Notes: a model not told the origin generated them from the sequence alone. Counted from the first letter of the stretch, positions 8,378 to 17,635 are shown. The stretch is DNA of 64,000 bases from Oceaniglobus trochenteri (GCF_020529025.1 NZ_JACNMM010000009.1:62001-126000); one strand, 5' to 3'. Program-made: numbers and translations.

Positions 8378-8743
8378 ATGTCGAGAGTCAAAGGTGGAAC
8401 CGTCGCCCACGCCCGTCACAAGAAGGTTCTGAAGGCCGCGAAAGGCTATTATGGCCGTCGCAGCACCGCGTTCAAGACCGCCACGCAGGCCGTGGACAAG
8501 GCCAACCAGTACGCCACGCGCGACCGCAAGAACCGCAAGCGCAACTTCCGCGCCCTGTGGATTCAGCGGATCAACGCCGCCGTGCGCAGCCATGACGAGG
8601 CGCTGACCTACAGCCGCTTCATCAACGGCCTGTCGCTGGCCGGCATCGATGTCGACCGCAAGGTTCTGGCCGATCTGGCCGTGAACGAGCCCGATGCCTT
8701 CGGTGCCATCGTGTCGAAGGCACAGGCCGCCCTGGCCGCCTGA
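8378..8743 (+). CDS. rplT: 50S ribosomal protein L20
   Basis: 121-residue large-subunit assembly protein. Family stretches include [52 protein letters not shown] and [14 protein letters not shown] stands ahead of the ATG. It is translated from the same message as rpmI and ended by the strong hairpin at 8766-8793. Confidence 0.98.
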   Translation: MSRVKGGTVAHARHKKVLKAAKGYYGRRSTAFKTATQAVDKANQYATRDRKNRKRNFRALWIQRINAAVRSHDEALTYSRFINGLSLAGIDVDRKVLADLAVNEPDAFGAIVSKAQAALAA

Positions 8744-8765
8744 TCGCCTCTGCATTGCAGATTGT

Positions 8766-8793
8766 GGGCCGCTCCTTCGGGGGCGGCCCTTTT
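8766..8793 (+). terminator. Intrinsic terminator after rplT
   Basis: GGGCCGCTCC pairs with GGGGCGGCCC around a TTCG tetraloop, followed by TTTT. This is a textbook rho-independent terminator 23 bp after the rplT stop. Confidence 0.88.
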
Positions 8794-8877
8794 CGTTGCG
8801 GAACCTTCCAGCGCAGGAGGGGCGTTTCCTTTCCCAAAGCCGCCCGTTCGCGCAGGCCCGAAGGAAGGAGACCCCGC

Positions 8878-9360
8878 ATGAAACCGTCATATCTGCGCTT
8901 TGCCGCCATGATCGCCAGTTCGACCGTGGTGATGTTCGGGCTGATGTACCTGAACACCTATGCCCTTGATCACGTGATGTTCAGCCAGACGCGCATGTGG
9001 ATGGCGCTTTACATGGGCGCGGCGATGGCCGTGGTCATGCTGGCCTTCATGCTGGGAATGTACACCGACCGGAAGATCAATCTTTCGATCTTTGTGGGTG
9101 CGGTTCTTGTCTTTGGTGCCGCGCTCTATCTCGTGCGCAGCCAGGATACCGTGGGTGACGAGGCCTGGATGTCGGCGATGATCCCGCATCATTCGATCGC
9201 CATCCTGACCAGCGAAAGGGCCGAAATCTCGGACCCGCGGGTGCGCAGGCTGGCCGATGGAATCATCGAAACCCAGCGGCGCGAGATCGCCGAAATGAAG
9301 GCGCTTCTGGCCGACCTGCGCGGCGGTCCGGCCGCGACCCCGGAAATCGACGGAAAGTGA
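8878..9360 (+). CDS. Membrane-anchored DUF305 protein
   Basis: 160 residues. Three hydrophobic segments occupy about residues 8-26, 40-60 and 66-84, followed by a soluble C-terminal DUF305 region. That region has MIPHHSIAILTSERAEISD, with the His-His pair typical of DUF305, then an acidic/basic helix. DUF305 proteins are often found beside copper and redox genes, and a metal role is suspected but unproven. AAGGAAGGAG gives an excellent ribosome site. The next gene, a glutaredoxin-MauE fusion, starts 9 bp later, so the two probably work together. Confidence 0.85.
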   Translation: MKPSYLRFAAMIASSTVVMFGLMYLNTYALDHVMFSQTRMWMALYMGAAMAVVMLAFMLGMYTDRKINLSIFVGAVLVFGAALYLVRSQDTVGDEAWMSAMIPHHSIAILTSERAEISDPRVRRLADGIIETQRREIAEMKALLADLRGGPAATPEIDGK

Positions 9361-9369
9361 GGAAACCCC

Positions 9370-10113
9370 ATGTCCAGTGACAGCGCGAAGAGAGCCCGCC
9401 TTTACCGCATGGTGATGCCCGACCACCTGTGCCCCTACGGGTTGAAGTCGAAGGCCCTGCTTGAGGCGAAGGGATACGACGTTGAAGATCACCACCTGAC
9501 AACGCGCGACGAAACCGATGCCTTCATGGAAAAGCACGGGGTCGAAACCACGCCGCAGACCTTCATCGACGACGAAAGGATCGGCGGCTATGACGATCTG
9601 CGCGCCCATTTCGGCATTCCGCTGACCGGCGAGGACGAAACCACCTACACCCCGGTGTTCGCCCTGTTCGGCATGGGGCTGGCCATGGCGCTGGCCGCCA
9701 GTTGGGCCGCTTATGGCAGCATCCTGACGGTGCGGGCTGGAGAATGGTTCATCGCCTTTTCCATGTGCCTTCTGGCCGTGCAGAAGCTGCGCGATGTCGA
9801 GAGTTTCTCGACCATGTTCCTGAACTATGACGTTCTTGCGCGGCGCTGGGTGCCCTACGGCTATGTCTATCCCTTCGGCGAGGCGCTGGCCGGTGTCTTG
9901 ATGATATCGGGCGCGCTGATCTGGCTGGCCGCGCCCGTGGCCCTGTTCATCGGCGGAATCGGCGCGGTTTCGGTGTTCAAGGCGGTCTATATCGACAAGC
10001 GCGAGCTGAAATGTGCTTGCATGGGCGGCAGCTCGAACGTGCCGCTGGGGTTCGTGTCGCTGACCGAGAACCTGATGATGGTCGCCATGGCCCTTTGGAT
10101 GCTTCTGAAATAA
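9370..10113 (+). CDS. Glutaredoxin domain fused to a MauE-like membrane domain
   Basis: 247 residues. Residues 1-80 form a glutaredoxin: LYRMVMPDHLCPYGLKSKAL with a single active-site-type Cys21 (CPYG), TTPQTFIDDERIGGYDDL as the glutathione-binding cis-Pro and GG region. Residues about 93-247 hold four hydrophobic segments (for example VFALFGMGLAMALAASWAAY and GEALAGVLMISGALIWLAA) and resemble the MauE/DoxX-like domain; CACMGG near residue 217 could be a second redox or metal site. Likely an inner-membrane thiol-redox protein. It pairs with the DUF305 gene just upstream. Confidence 0.8.
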   Translation: MSSDSAKRARLYRMVMPDHLCPYGLKSKALLEAKGYDVEDHHLTTRDETDAFMEKHGVETTPQTFIDDERIGGYDDLRAHFGIPLTGEDETTYTPVFALFGMGLAMALAASWAAYGSILTVRAGEWFIAFSMCLLAVQKLRDVESFSTMFLNYDVLARRWVPYGYVYPFGEALAGVLMISGALIWLAAPVALFIGGIGAVSVFKAVYIDKRELKCACMGGSSNVPLGFVSLTENLMMVAMALWMLLK

Positions 10114-10180
10114 GCGCAAACTTGCAAGCGGCGCCGCAACGGGATAGCTGACAGCGCAACCCACTTTGCCGGAGGCCGCC

Positions 10181-11251
10181 ATGGAAGAACTGCGACAGAA
10201 ATACCTGACCGAGGTGGCCGGGGCGGCGGATGAATCGGCGCTTGAAACCGTGCGCCTCGCGGCCATCGGCAAGAAGGGCGAAGTTTCGCTGAAGATGCGC
10301 GAACTGGGTCGCATGACCCCGGAAGAACGCCAGGTGGCCGGCCCCGCGCTGAACGCGCTCAAGGACGAGATCACCAGCGCCATTGCCGCGCGCAAGCAGG
10401 CCTTGGGCGATGCCGCCCTTGAGGAACGGCTGCGCGGTGAATGGCTGGACGTGACGCTGCCGGGGCGGTCGCGCGGGGCGGCCATGGGCACGATCCACCC
10501 GGTGTCCCAGGTCTGGGAGGAGGTGACGGCCATCTTTGCCGACATGGGCTTTGCCGTGGCCGAGGGCCCGCAGATCGAAACCGATTTCTACAATTTCGAC
10601 GCGCTGAACATTCCCAGCCATCACCCCGCGCGGGGTGAGATGGATACCTTCTACATGCACCGTGCCGAGGGCGACAACCGCCCGCCCCACGTGCTGCGCA
10701 CCCACACCAGCCCGGTGCAGATCCGCACCATGCAGGAGCAGGGCGCGCCGATCCGCATCATCGCGCCGGGCCGTGTCTATCGCGCCGATTACGACCAGAC
10801 CCACACGCCGATGTTCCACCAGGTCGAAGGCCTGGCGCTGGACAAGTCGATCTCGATGGCCAACCTGAAATGGGTGCTTGAGGAATTCTTCACCGCCTAT
10901 TTCGGCACCACGGTGAAAACCCGCTTCCGCGCCTCGCATTTCCCCTTCACCGAACCCTCGGCCGAGGTGGATATCCAGTGTTCCTGGGAAGACGGCCAGG
11001 TGCGCGTGGGCGAGGGCGACGGCTGGCTCGAGGTGCTGGGCTCGGGCATGGTGCACCCCTCGGTTCTGAAGGCCGGCGGCATCGACCCCGACCAATGGCA
11101 GGGCTTCGCCTTCGGCATGGGCATCGACCGGATCGCCATGCTGAAATACGGCATCCCCGACCTGCGCGCCTTCTTCGATTCCGACCTGCGCTGGCTGCGC
11201 CATTACGGGTTCAGCCCGCTGGCGGTGCCGACTCTGCATGGTGGGGTGTAG
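10181..11251 (+). CDS. pheS: Phenylalanine-tRNA ligase alpha subunit
   Basis: Catalytic subunit of the alpha2-beta2 PheRS that charges tRNA-Phe; 356 residues. N-terminal coiled coil, then class II core with [47 protein letters not shown] (motif 2 region) and the motif 3 stretch [18 protein letters not shown] at 10171-10175 supports the ATG at 10181; an in-frame TTG at 10166 precedes that site and is rejected. A YrhK-type gene separates it from pheT. Confidence 0.98.
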   Translation: MEELRQKYLTEVAGAADESALETVRLAAIGKKGEVSLKMRELGRMTPEERQVAGPALNALKDEITSAIAARKQALGDAALEERLRGEWLDVTLPGRSRGAAMGTIHPVSQVWEEVTAIFADMGFAVAEGPQIETDFYNFDALNIPSHHPARGEMDTFYMHRAEGDNRPPHVLRTHTSPVQIRTMQEQGAPIRIIAPGRVYRADYDQTHTPMFHQVEGLALDKSISMANLKWVLEEFFTAYFGTTVKTRFRASHFPFTEPSAEVDIQCSWEDGQVRVGEGDGWLEVLGSGMVHPSVLKAGGIDPDQWQGFAFGMGIDRIAMLKYGIPDLRAFFDSDLRWLRHYGFSPLAVPTLHGGV

Positions 11252-11309
11252 TGATCCGCAGCTCCGCCATCCGATCTTGTCTGGTGGAGCGCAAAACGCA
11301 GGAGGCAGA

Positions 11310-11588
11310 ATGAGACTGTTCCGCCATGAAGCGCGCCAACGCTCGGCCGAAAGCCGGCGGCTCTATGCCCGCTATGAACTGGCCCACACGATGGCCGATT
11401 TCGCGGCGGCCGTCTGTTTTCTTGTGGGGTCCGTCATGTTCTTTCGGGAAGCATGGCAATACACGGGAACCTGGTTGTTCGTTGTCGGCTCGCTTCTGTT
11501 TGCGTTGAAGCCTACGCTGCGACTGGGCCGCGAGATAAGACTCTACCGCATGGGCGATTTTTCCGACCTATCCGACCGCGCTGAATAA
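11310..11588 (+). CDS. YrhK-domain membrane protein
   Basis: 92 residues with two hydrophobic segments (about 28-46, MADFAAAVCFLVGSVMFF, and 52-68, TWLFVVGSLLFALKPT) and a basic N-terminus, matching the YrhK domain. The function is unknown. AGGAGG stands before the ATG at 11310. The gene is 58 bp after pheS and 14 bp before pheT, so it is probably co-transcribed with the PheRS genes. Confidence 0.82.
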   Translation: MRLFRHEARQRSAESRRLYARYELAHTMADFAAAVCFLVGSVMFFREAWQYTGTWLFVVGSLLFALKPTLRLGREIRLYRMGDFSDLSDRAE

Positions 11589-11602
11589 CCGAAAGCTGAC
11601 CG

Positions 11603-13999
11603 ATGAAATTCACCCTCTCCTGGCTCAAAGAGCATCTCGAAACCACCGCGACGGTCGATGAGATCGCGGAAACCCTCACCGATCTCGGGCTTGAGGTTGA
11701 AGGCGTCGAAGACCCCGCCGCGCGGCTGGCGCAGTTCACCCTGGCCAAGGTCAGATCGGCCGAACAGCACCCCGATGCCGACCGGCTGCGCGTCTGCGTG
11801 GTGGAAACCGACGAGGGCGACAAGCAGATCGTCTGCGGCGCCCCGAACGCGCGGGCGGGCATCACCGTGGTGCTGGCCAAGCCCGGCGATTACGTTCCGG
11901 GCATCGACGTGACCCTTTCGGTGGGCAACATTCGCGGTGTCGAAAGCCACGGCATGATGGCCAGCGAACGCGAACTGGAACTCTCCGACGAACACGACGG
12001 CATCATCGAACTGCCCTCGGGCGAGGTGGGGCAGCGGTTCATCGACTGGCTGGCCGAACACGATCCGGCCAAGGTGGACCCGGTGATCGAAATCGCCATC
12101 ACCCCCAACCGGCAGGATGCCCTGGGCGTGCATGGCATCGCCCGCGACCTGGCCGCACGGGGGCTGGGCCGGCTGATCGAGAAACCGGTGGAACCCGTGG
12201 CAGGTGCCTTTCCCTGCCCGGTTTCGGTGACGATCGACGACGATACGCTCGACGGCTGCCCGCATTTCACCGGCCGCGTGATCCGCTGCGTGAAGAACGG
12301 CCCGTCGCCGCAGTGGCTGCAACAGCGGCTGAAGGCCATCGGGCTGCGTCCGATCTCGGCGCTGGTGGATATCACCAATTTCTTCACCTACGACCAGAAC
12401 CGCCCCCTGCATGTCTTCGACGCGGACAAGGTGAAGGGCGGCTTGCGGGTGCATCGTGCGCAGGGCGGGGAAACCCTGATGGCGCTGGATGACAAGGAAT
12501 ACAGCTTCCAGCCGGGCATGATGGCGATTTCCGACGACACCGGCGCCGAAAGCATCGCCGGGATCATGGGCGGCGCCCCTTCGGGGGCCTCGGACGAGAC
12601 GGTGAACGTCTTCCTCGAATCCGCCTGGTGGGACCCGGTGACCATCGCCCACACGGGCCGGGCGCTGAAGATCAACTCGGACGCGCGCTATCGCTTCGAA
12701 CGGGGCGTGGACCCGGCCTTTACCCTGCCGGGGCTTGAGGCGGCGACGCGCATGGTGCTGGACCTTTGCGGCGGCGAGGCTTCCGAGGTTGTCGTTGCGG
12801 GCGCGGCGCCCGATCACGCGCGCAGCTATCCCCTTGATACCGACCGGGTGCAAAGCCTGGTGGGCATGGAGATTGCGCCCGAGGTGCAGCGCGCCTCGCT
12901 GACCGCGCTTGGCTTTGTCGTCGAGGGCGATCAGGTGCAGGTGCCAAGCTGGCGGCCCGACGTGCGCGGTTCGGCCGACCTGGTCGAGGAGGTGGCGCGC
13001 ATCGCCTCGCTGACCCGGCTCAAGGGGCAACCCATGGCGCGGGCCAATGCGGGGGTGCCGAAACCGATCCTCACCCCGATGCAAAAGCGCGAACAGGTGG
13101 TGCGCCGCACCATCGCGGCGCTGGGCTACAACGAATGCGTGACCTACAGCTTCGTGGATGGCGCAACGGCGGCCCTGTTTGACGGCGGCGGTGATGCGAT
13201 GCGGCTGGAAAACCCGATCTCGGCCGATCTGTCGCACATGCGCCCGGCGCTTCTGCCCGGCCTGTTGCAGGCGGCACGGCGCAACCAGGCGCGCGGCATC
13301 GCCGACATGGCCCTGTTCGAGGTCGGCCCCGCCTTCCATGGTGGCGAGCCGGGTGAACAGCACCTGCTGGCCACCGGTTTGCTGATCGGGCGTACCGGGC
13401 CCAAGGACGTGCATGGCGACGCGCGCGCGGTCGATATCTACGACGTGAAGGCCGACGCCGAGGCGGCGCTTTCGGCCATGGGCGCGCCCGCCAAGGTGCA
13501 GATCCTGCGCGGCGCGAACGACTGGTGGCATCCGGGGCGGCACGGCAAGATCTGCCTTGGCCCCAAGAAGGTGCTGGGCATCTTCGGCGAGGTGCATCCG
13601 CGCATCCTCAACGCCGTGGGGGTCAAGGGGCCGGCCATGGCCTTCACCCTTTGGCCGGCGGAAATTCCGATGCCCCGCAACACAGGCGCGGCGCGGGCAC
13701 CGCTGATCCTGTCGGACCTGCAGCCGGTGGATCGCGACTTCGCCTTCGTGGTGGATGCCGAAGTCGAGGCGCTGACCCTGACCAACGCCGCCGCCGGGGC
13801 CGACAAGGCGCTGATTTCCGACGTGCGGGTGTTTGACCAGTTCGTGGGCGGTTCGCTGGGCGAGGGGCGCAAGTCGCTGGCCATCACCGTGCGGCTGCAA
13901 CCCAAGGACGCCACGCTGACCGACAAGGAGATCGAGGCCGTGTCGGCCAAGATCATCGAAAAGGTCGCCAAGGCCACGGGCGGTACGCTGCGCGGCTGA
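11603..13999 (+). CDS. pheT: Phenylalanine-tRNA ligase beta subunit
   Basis: 798-residue beta subunit that binds tRNA and edits misacylated Tyr-tRNA-Phe. In order: N-terminal MKFTLSWLKEHLETTATVDE, EMAP/tRNA-binding domain (QHPDADRLRVCVVE, IVCGAPNARAG), the B3/B4 editing region (FTGRVIRC, DITNFF), the B5 region, the catalytic-like core and a C-terminal FDX-ACB anticodon-binding domain (SDLQPVDRDFAFVVD to the end). Full family length. The start codon follows a CGAAAGCTG-type weak ribosome site. Confidence 0.97.
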   Translation: MKFTLSWLKEHLETTATVDEIAETLTDLGLEVEGVEDPAARLAQFTLAKVRSAEQHPDADRLRVCVVETDEGDKQIVCGAPNARAGITVVLAKPGDYVPGIDVTLSVGNIRGVESHGMMASERELELSDEHDGIIELPSGEVGQRFIDWLAEHDPAKVDPVIEIAITPNRQDALGVHGIARDLAARGLGRLIEKPVEPVAGAFPCPVSVTIDDDTLDGCPHFTGRVIRCVKNGPSPQWLQQRLKAIGLRPISALVDITNFFTYDQNRPLHVFDADKVKGGLRVHRAQGGETLMALDDKEYSFQPGMMAISDDTGAESIAGIMGGAPSGASDETVNVFLESAWWDPVTIAHTGRALKINSDARYRFERGVDPAFTLPGLEAATRMVLDLCGGEASEVVVAGAAPDHARSYPLDTDRVQSLVGMEIAPEVQRASLTALGFVVEGDQVQVPSWRPDVRGSADLVEEVARIASLTRLKGQPMARANAGVPKPILTPMQKREQVVRRTIAALGYNECVTYSFVDGATAALFDGGGDAMRLENPISADLSHMRPALLPGLLQAARRNQARGIADMALFEVGPAFHGGEPGEQHLLATGLLIGRTGPKDVHGDARAVDIYDVKADAEAALSAMGAPAKVQILRGANDWWHPGRHGKICLGPKKVLGIFGEVHPRILNAVGVKGPAMAFTLWPAEIPMPRNTGAARAPLILSDLQPVDRDFAFVVDAEVEALTLTNAAAGADKALISDVRVFDQFVGGSLGEGRKSLAITVRLQPKDATLTDKEIEAVSAKIIEKVAKATGGTLRG

Positions 14000-14010
14000 T
14001 GGCAAAAGAT

Positions 14011-14063
14011 GAGTATTTGGACAAAAGAGAAGCCCCCGGGTTTCTTTCTTGCCCAAAATACTC
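14011..14063. repeat. Imperfect inverted repeat of the dispersed family
   Basis: GAGTATTT at 14011-14018 pairs with AAATACTC at 14056-14063, and the inner CAAAAGAGAAG/TTCTTTCTTG stretches pair imperfectly around CCCCCGGG. The right arm reads, on the minus strand, as the same 33-bp element seen at 704-736 (CCTCCGGCGGGAGTATTT core). It lies between pheT and ytoQ and may attenuate or end pheT transcription. Confidence 0.65.
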
Positions 14064-14099
14064 CCGCCGGAGGCGTCCGACATTGAAGAGGAGAACAAG

Positions 14100-14546
14100 A
14101 TGCTGAGAGTCTATCTGTCCGGTGAGATCCACACCGACTGGCGCGAACAGATCATCGAGGGTGCCAAGGCGCTGGATGTGACCTTCGACAGCCCGGTGAC
14201 CGACCACGGCGCCAGCGACGACTGCGGCGTAGCGATCCTGGGCGCCGAGGACCACAAGTACTGGCACGATCACAAGGGCGCCATGGTGAACGCCATCCGC
14301 ACCCGCAAGGGCATCGCCGATGCCGATGTCGTCGTGGTGCGCTTTGGCGACCAGTACAAGCAATGGAACGCCGCCTTCGATGCAGGCTATGCCGCCGCGC
14401 TGGGCAAGTCGCTGATCATCCTGCACGGCCCCGATCACGCCCACGCCCTGAAAGAGGTGGACGCCGCCGCCCTTGCCGTGGCGCAGGAGCCGCGCCAGGT
14501 GGTCGAGATCCTGCGCTATGTCCTGACCGGCGCCTTGCCCGGATAG
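14100..14546 (+). CDS. ytoQ: YtoQ family protein
   Basis: 148-residue protein of the YtoQ family, which has a nucleoside 2-deoxyribosyltransferase-like fold but no proven reaction. It opens MLRVYLSGEIHTDWREQI and contains VTDHGASDDCG, DADVVVVRFGDQYKQWNAAF and GKSLIILHGPDHAHALKEVD, all typical. AGAGGAG precedes the ATG at 14100. It stands alone between the repeat and a convergent GST gene. Confidence 0.87.
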   Translation: MLRVYLSGEIHTDWREQIIEGAKALDVTFDSPVTDHGASDDCGVAILGAEDHKYWHDHKGAMVNAIRTRKGIADADVVVVRFGDQYKQWNAAFDAGYAAALGKSLIILHGPDHAHALKEVDAAALAVAQEPRQVVEILRYVLTGALPG

Positions 14547-14595
14547 GCCTTCGGCCCGGTGGTGGCGCATTGCCCCACCGGGCCATTCAGTACCG

Positions 14596-15294
14596 TCAGT
14601 CGCGGGCCGGGATGTTCTTGCCCTTCTCGACGGCGGGGCGGGCATAGAACCTCTTGTGCCAGGCCACGACATTGGGGTGATCGTCCCATCCCAGGGTGTC
14701 TTTCACGCCGTAGAAATCCAGCCCGTTCAGCCAGGGCACGATGGCGATATCGGCGATCGAGAATTCGCCGGTGATCCAGTCCTTGCCCTCCATCTGCTTT
14801 TCCATCACCGCCAGCAGGCGCTTTGCCTCGTTGATGTAGCGTTCGCGCGGGCGCGGGTCTTCGATCTCGGCGCCGGCGAACTTGGCGAAAAAGCCCAGTT
14901 GCCCGAACATCGGCCCCACGCCGCCCATCTGGAACATCAGCCACTGGATGGTGTGGGCGTTGTCGGTGGCCGTCTGGCCCATCAGCTTGCCGGTCTTTTC
15001 GGCCAGATAGATCAGGATCGCGCCGCTTTCGAACAGGCCGACGGGGGCGCCGTCGGGGCCGTTGGGGTCGATGATCGCGGGGATCTTGTTGTTGGGGTTC
15101 AGCGACAGGAAGGCGTCGCTTTTCACGTCCTCGTCGGCCAGCGTCACCTTGTGGGGTTCATAGTCCAGCCCCAGTTCCTCAAGCGCGATCGAAACCTTCA
15201 CGCCGTTGGGGGTAGGGAAGGAGTAAAGCTGGATCACGTCGGGGTTGGCGGCGGGCCAGCGCTTGGTGATCGGAAAGGCGGATAGATCGGCCAT
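14596..15294 (-). CDS. Glutathione S-transferase, YfcG/YghU-like (Nu class)
   Basis: 232-residue cytoplasmic GST. The thioredoxin-like domain holds IQLYSFPTPNGVKVSIALEE (active-site TPNG), NPNNKIPAI (cis-Pro glutathione-binding) and FESGAILIYLAEKTGKL; the C-terminal helical domain has FSIADIAIVPWL, the usual N-capping box. Nu-class enzymes act as disulfide-bond reductases or peroxidases with glutathione. AAAGGAC precedes the ATG at 15294. Confidence 0.9.
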   Translation of the reverse strand: MADLSAFPITKRWPAANPDVIQLYSFPTPNGVKVSIALEELGLDYEPHKVTLADEDVKSDAFLSLNPNNKIPAIIDPNGPDGAPVGLFESGAILIYLAEKTGKLMGQTATDNAHTIQWLMFQMGGVGPMFGQLGFFAKFAGAEIEDPRPRERYINEAKRLLAVMEKQMEGKDWITGEFSIADIAIVPWLNGLDFYGVKDTLGWDDHPNVVAWHKRFYARPAVEKGKNIPARD

Positions 15295-15433
15295 GGGAAC
15301 GTCCTTTGGTTTTTCGGTCTGCCTACAGCTAAGCGATATTTCCGACGAAAAAACCACACCATCTGTGGTTTTTGGTGCTATCCCCTGTGCGGCAGCGAAC
15401 GAAGCTGCCGCAACATCGTGAGTGGGGACAAGT

Positions 15434-15871
15434 ATGATTAACGAATTCAAGGATTTCATTGCCAAGGGCAATGTGATGGATCTTGCCGTGGGCATCATCA
15501 TCGGCGCGGCCTTCACGGCCATCGTCAGCAGTCTTGTGGGCGACCTGATCAACCCGATCATCGGGCTGGTGCTGGGGGGCGTCGATTTCACCAGCATGTA
15601 CGTGGTTCTGTCGGGTGAGGTTGCACCGGGTGTCGGGCTTGAGGCGGCGCGCGAAAGCGGCGCGGCGATCTTTGCCTATGGCGCCTTCATCACCGCCTGC
15701 ATCAATTTCCTGATCATCGCCTTCGTGGTCTTCATGCTGGTGAAGTTCGTGAACCGTCTGAAGGCCGTGGCCGAAAAGCCCGACGAGGTTGCCCCCGAGG
15801 TGGAAACCGGGCCCTCGGAGCTGGACGTGCTGCTTGAGATCCGCGACCAGTTGAAGGCTCCGCGCGGCTGA
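15434..15871 (+). CDS. mscL: Large-conductance mechanosensitive channel MscL
   Basis: 145-residue inner-membrane channel that opens under hypo-osmotic shock. The N-terminal helix and TM1 read [20 protein letters not shown] (pore-lining), then [19 protein letters not shown]2 is about residues 78-100 ([20 protein letters not shown]) and the cytoplasmic helix ends the protein. The true start is the ATG at 15434; a GTG 12 bases upstream is in frame but adds residues absent from the family. Confidence 0.96.
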   Translation: MINEFKDFIAKGNVMDLAVGIIIGAAFTAIVSSLVGDLINPIIGLVLGGVDFTSMYVVLSGEVAPGVGLEAARESGAAIFAYGAFITACINFLIIAFVVFMLVKFVNRLKAVAEKPDEVAPEVETGPSELDVLLEIRDQLKAPRG

Positions 15872-15922
15872 TCTTGCCTTGTGCGGGGTTGGCCGGCCGG
15901 GGTGGCGGGCCAACCCTTCCTG

Positions 15923-17041
15923 TCAGATCTTCAGCGCCTCAGCGGGGGACAGGGCATCGCGTTGCAGGGCCGCGCCCACTGCCCGGTTGGTCAGCCGCCC
16001 CGCATGGATGTTCAGCCCCGCCAGAAGGTGCGGATCGTCTTCGCAGGCCCTGCGCCAGCCCTTGTCTGCAAGGGCCAGCATGAAGGGCAGGGTGGCATTG
16101 CCAAGCGCCAGAGTGCTGGTGCGCGACACGGCGCCGGGCATGTTGGCCACGCAGTAATGCACGATCCCGTCCACCTCGTAGGTGGGGTTTTCGTGGGTCG
16201 TGGCGCGGCTGGTTTCGAAACATCCGCCCTGATCGATGGCGACATCGACGATCACCGCGCCGGGTTTCATCCCCGCCAGTTGTTCGCGCGTCACCAGCTT
16301 GGGTGCCGCCGCGCCCGGAACCAGCACCGCGCCGATCACCATGTCGGCGGTCATCACCAGTTCGGCGGTATTGCCGGCGTTGGCATATCGGGTCTTGAAC
16401 CGGTCACAGAACACGTCGTCCAGATGGCTGAGCCGGGGCAGGGAGCGGTCAAGCACCGTCACATCGGCCCCCATGCCCGCCGCGATCCGCGCCGCCTGGG
16501 TGCCGACCACGCCACCGCCGATCACAACCACCTGCGCCGGCCCGACTCCGGGCACGCCGCCCATCAGAACCCCGCGCCCGCCATTGGCCTTCTGCAGGGC
16601 ATAGGCGCCCACCTGGGGGGCCAGGCGGCCCGCCACCTCGGACATCGGCGCAAGCAGGGGCAGGCCCCCCCGCGCGTCTGTGACGGTTTCATAGGCGATG
16701 GCGGTACAGCCCGAGGCAAGCAGATCCTCGGTCTGTTCGGGGTCGGGGGCAAGGTGCAGGTAGGTGAACAGCACCTGACCCTCGCGCAGCATCCGGCGTT
16801 CGCCCGGCTGCGGCTCCTTCACCTTCACGATCATCTCGGCCTGGTCGAAAACCTCGGCGGCCGTGGCGGCGATGCGCGCGCCCGCGCCGGTGTAATCCTC
16901 GTCGGTGAACCCGGCACCATCCCCGGCGCCGGCCTGCACGACAACCTGGTGGCCGTGGGCCACCGCCTCCTGCGCCGCGTTCGGGGTCAGCCCGACGCGA
17001 AATTCCTGCGGCTTGATTTCCGTGGGGCAACCAATCAGCAT
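15923..17041 (-). CDS. ald: Alanine dehydrogenase
   Basis: 372-residue NAD-dependent enzyme converting L-alanine to pyruvate and ammonia, cytoplasmic, hexameric. Arg15 (EFRVGLTP), Lys75 (VKVKEP) and His96 (YLHLA) are the pyruvate-binding and catalytic residues at the same positions as in characterised enzymes; [18 protein letters not shown] is the NAD-binding loop. AGGGAGG stands before the ATG. It is divergent from an Lrp/AsnC-type regulator, a common arrangement in which the regulator activates ald in response to alanine. Confidence 0.96.
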   Translation of the reverse strand: MLIGCPTEIKPQEFRVGLTPNAAQEAVAHGHQVVVQAGAGDGAGFTDEDYTGAGARIAATAAEVFDQAEMIVKVKEPQPGERRMLREGQVLFTYLHLAPDPEQTEDLLASGCTAIAYETVTDARGGLPLLAPMSEVAGRLAPQVGAYALQKANGGRGVLMGGVPGVGPAQVVVIGGGVVGTQAARIAAGMGADVTVLDRSLPRLSHLDDVFCDRFKTRYANAGNTAELVMTADMVIGAVLVPGAAAPKLVTREQLAGMKPGAVIVDVAIDQGGCFETSRATTHENPTYEVDGIVHYCVANMPGAVSRTSTLALGNATLPFMLALADKGWRRACEDDPHLLAGLNIHAGRLTNRAVGAALQRDALSPAEALKI

Positions 17042-17173
17042 CCTAACCTCCCTGTTTGTCGTTTCAGCCTAGGGGCGATTGCCCCGAAGAGGGTTGATAT
17101 AAAACCCGCGTTAGCGCAGGACTTTTGGGAGAAACTTGCGCAAGACCGGCATTCAGGCGAAGGAACCCGCGAA
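17042..17173. promoter_or_regulatory. Divergent control region of ald and its Lrp-type regulator
   Basis: The region holds several short palindromes: GGGGCGATTGCCCC near 17072, GCGTTAGCGC near 17108 and CTTGCGCAAG at 17135-17144. Lrp-family proteins bind spaced, loosely palindromic sites of this kind. No single site can be chosen by reading. Confidence 0.35.
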
Positions 17174-17635
17174 TTGACTGTGATCGACACGACCGACCGG
17201 CGCATTCTTTCGGTCCTGCAGGGGCGCGGGCGGATCAGCAATGCCGACCTGGCCGAGGCGGTGAACCTCTCGGCGTCGGCCTGTCACCGGCGGGTGCAGC
17301 GGCTGGAGGCCGAGGGCGTGATCAGCGGCTATGTCGCCCTTCTTGACCGGCACAAGCTGGAGCGCAAGGCCACCGTCTTTGTCGAGATCACGCTGTCGGG
17401 CCAGGCCGAAGACCTTCTGGATGCCTTCGAGCGGGCAGTGGCGCGGATTCCCGATGTGCTGGAATGTCACCTGATGGCGGGGTCGGCCGATTACCTGCTG
17501 AAGGTCGTCGCCCAGGACAGCGAGGATTTCGCGATGATCCACCGCCGCCATCTGTCGCGTCTGCCGGGGGTGGCGCAGATGCAATCGTCCTTCGCGCTGC
17601 GCACGGTGCGCTGGACGACCGCGCTGTCCGTCTAG
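17174..17635 (+). CDS. Lrp/AsnC-family regulator, probably of ald
   Basis: 153 residues. N-terminal winged helix-turn-helix (DTTDRRILSVLQGRGRISNA, then LSASACHRRVQRLEAEGVIS) and a C-terminal RAM ligand-binding domain (VLECHLMAGSADYLLKVVA). The TTG start at 17174 is chosen because AAGGA lies 9 bases upstream; a GTG two codons on would leave about 15 bases. Divergence from ald indicates it senses alanine or a related amino acid and controls ald. Its stop codon overlaps that of the convergent DUF1294 gene within a shared CTAG. Confidence 0.9.
   Translation: MTVIDTTDRRILSVLQGRGRISNADLAEAVNLSASACHRRVQRLEAEGVISGYVALLDRHKLERKATVFVEITLSGQAEDLLDAFERAVARIPDVLECHLMAGSADYLLKVVAQDSEDFAMIHRRHLSRLPGVAQMQSSFALRTVRWTTALSV

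Noticed and set aside
15881-17173. Extension of the Lrp-type gene upstream across ald
   Set aside because: The open frame runs antisense through ald; the helix-turn-helix and ribosome site place the start at 17174.
17042-17173. Specific Lrp binding sites for the ald promoter
   Set aside because: Several short palindromes compete and none matches a known consensus well enough to choose.
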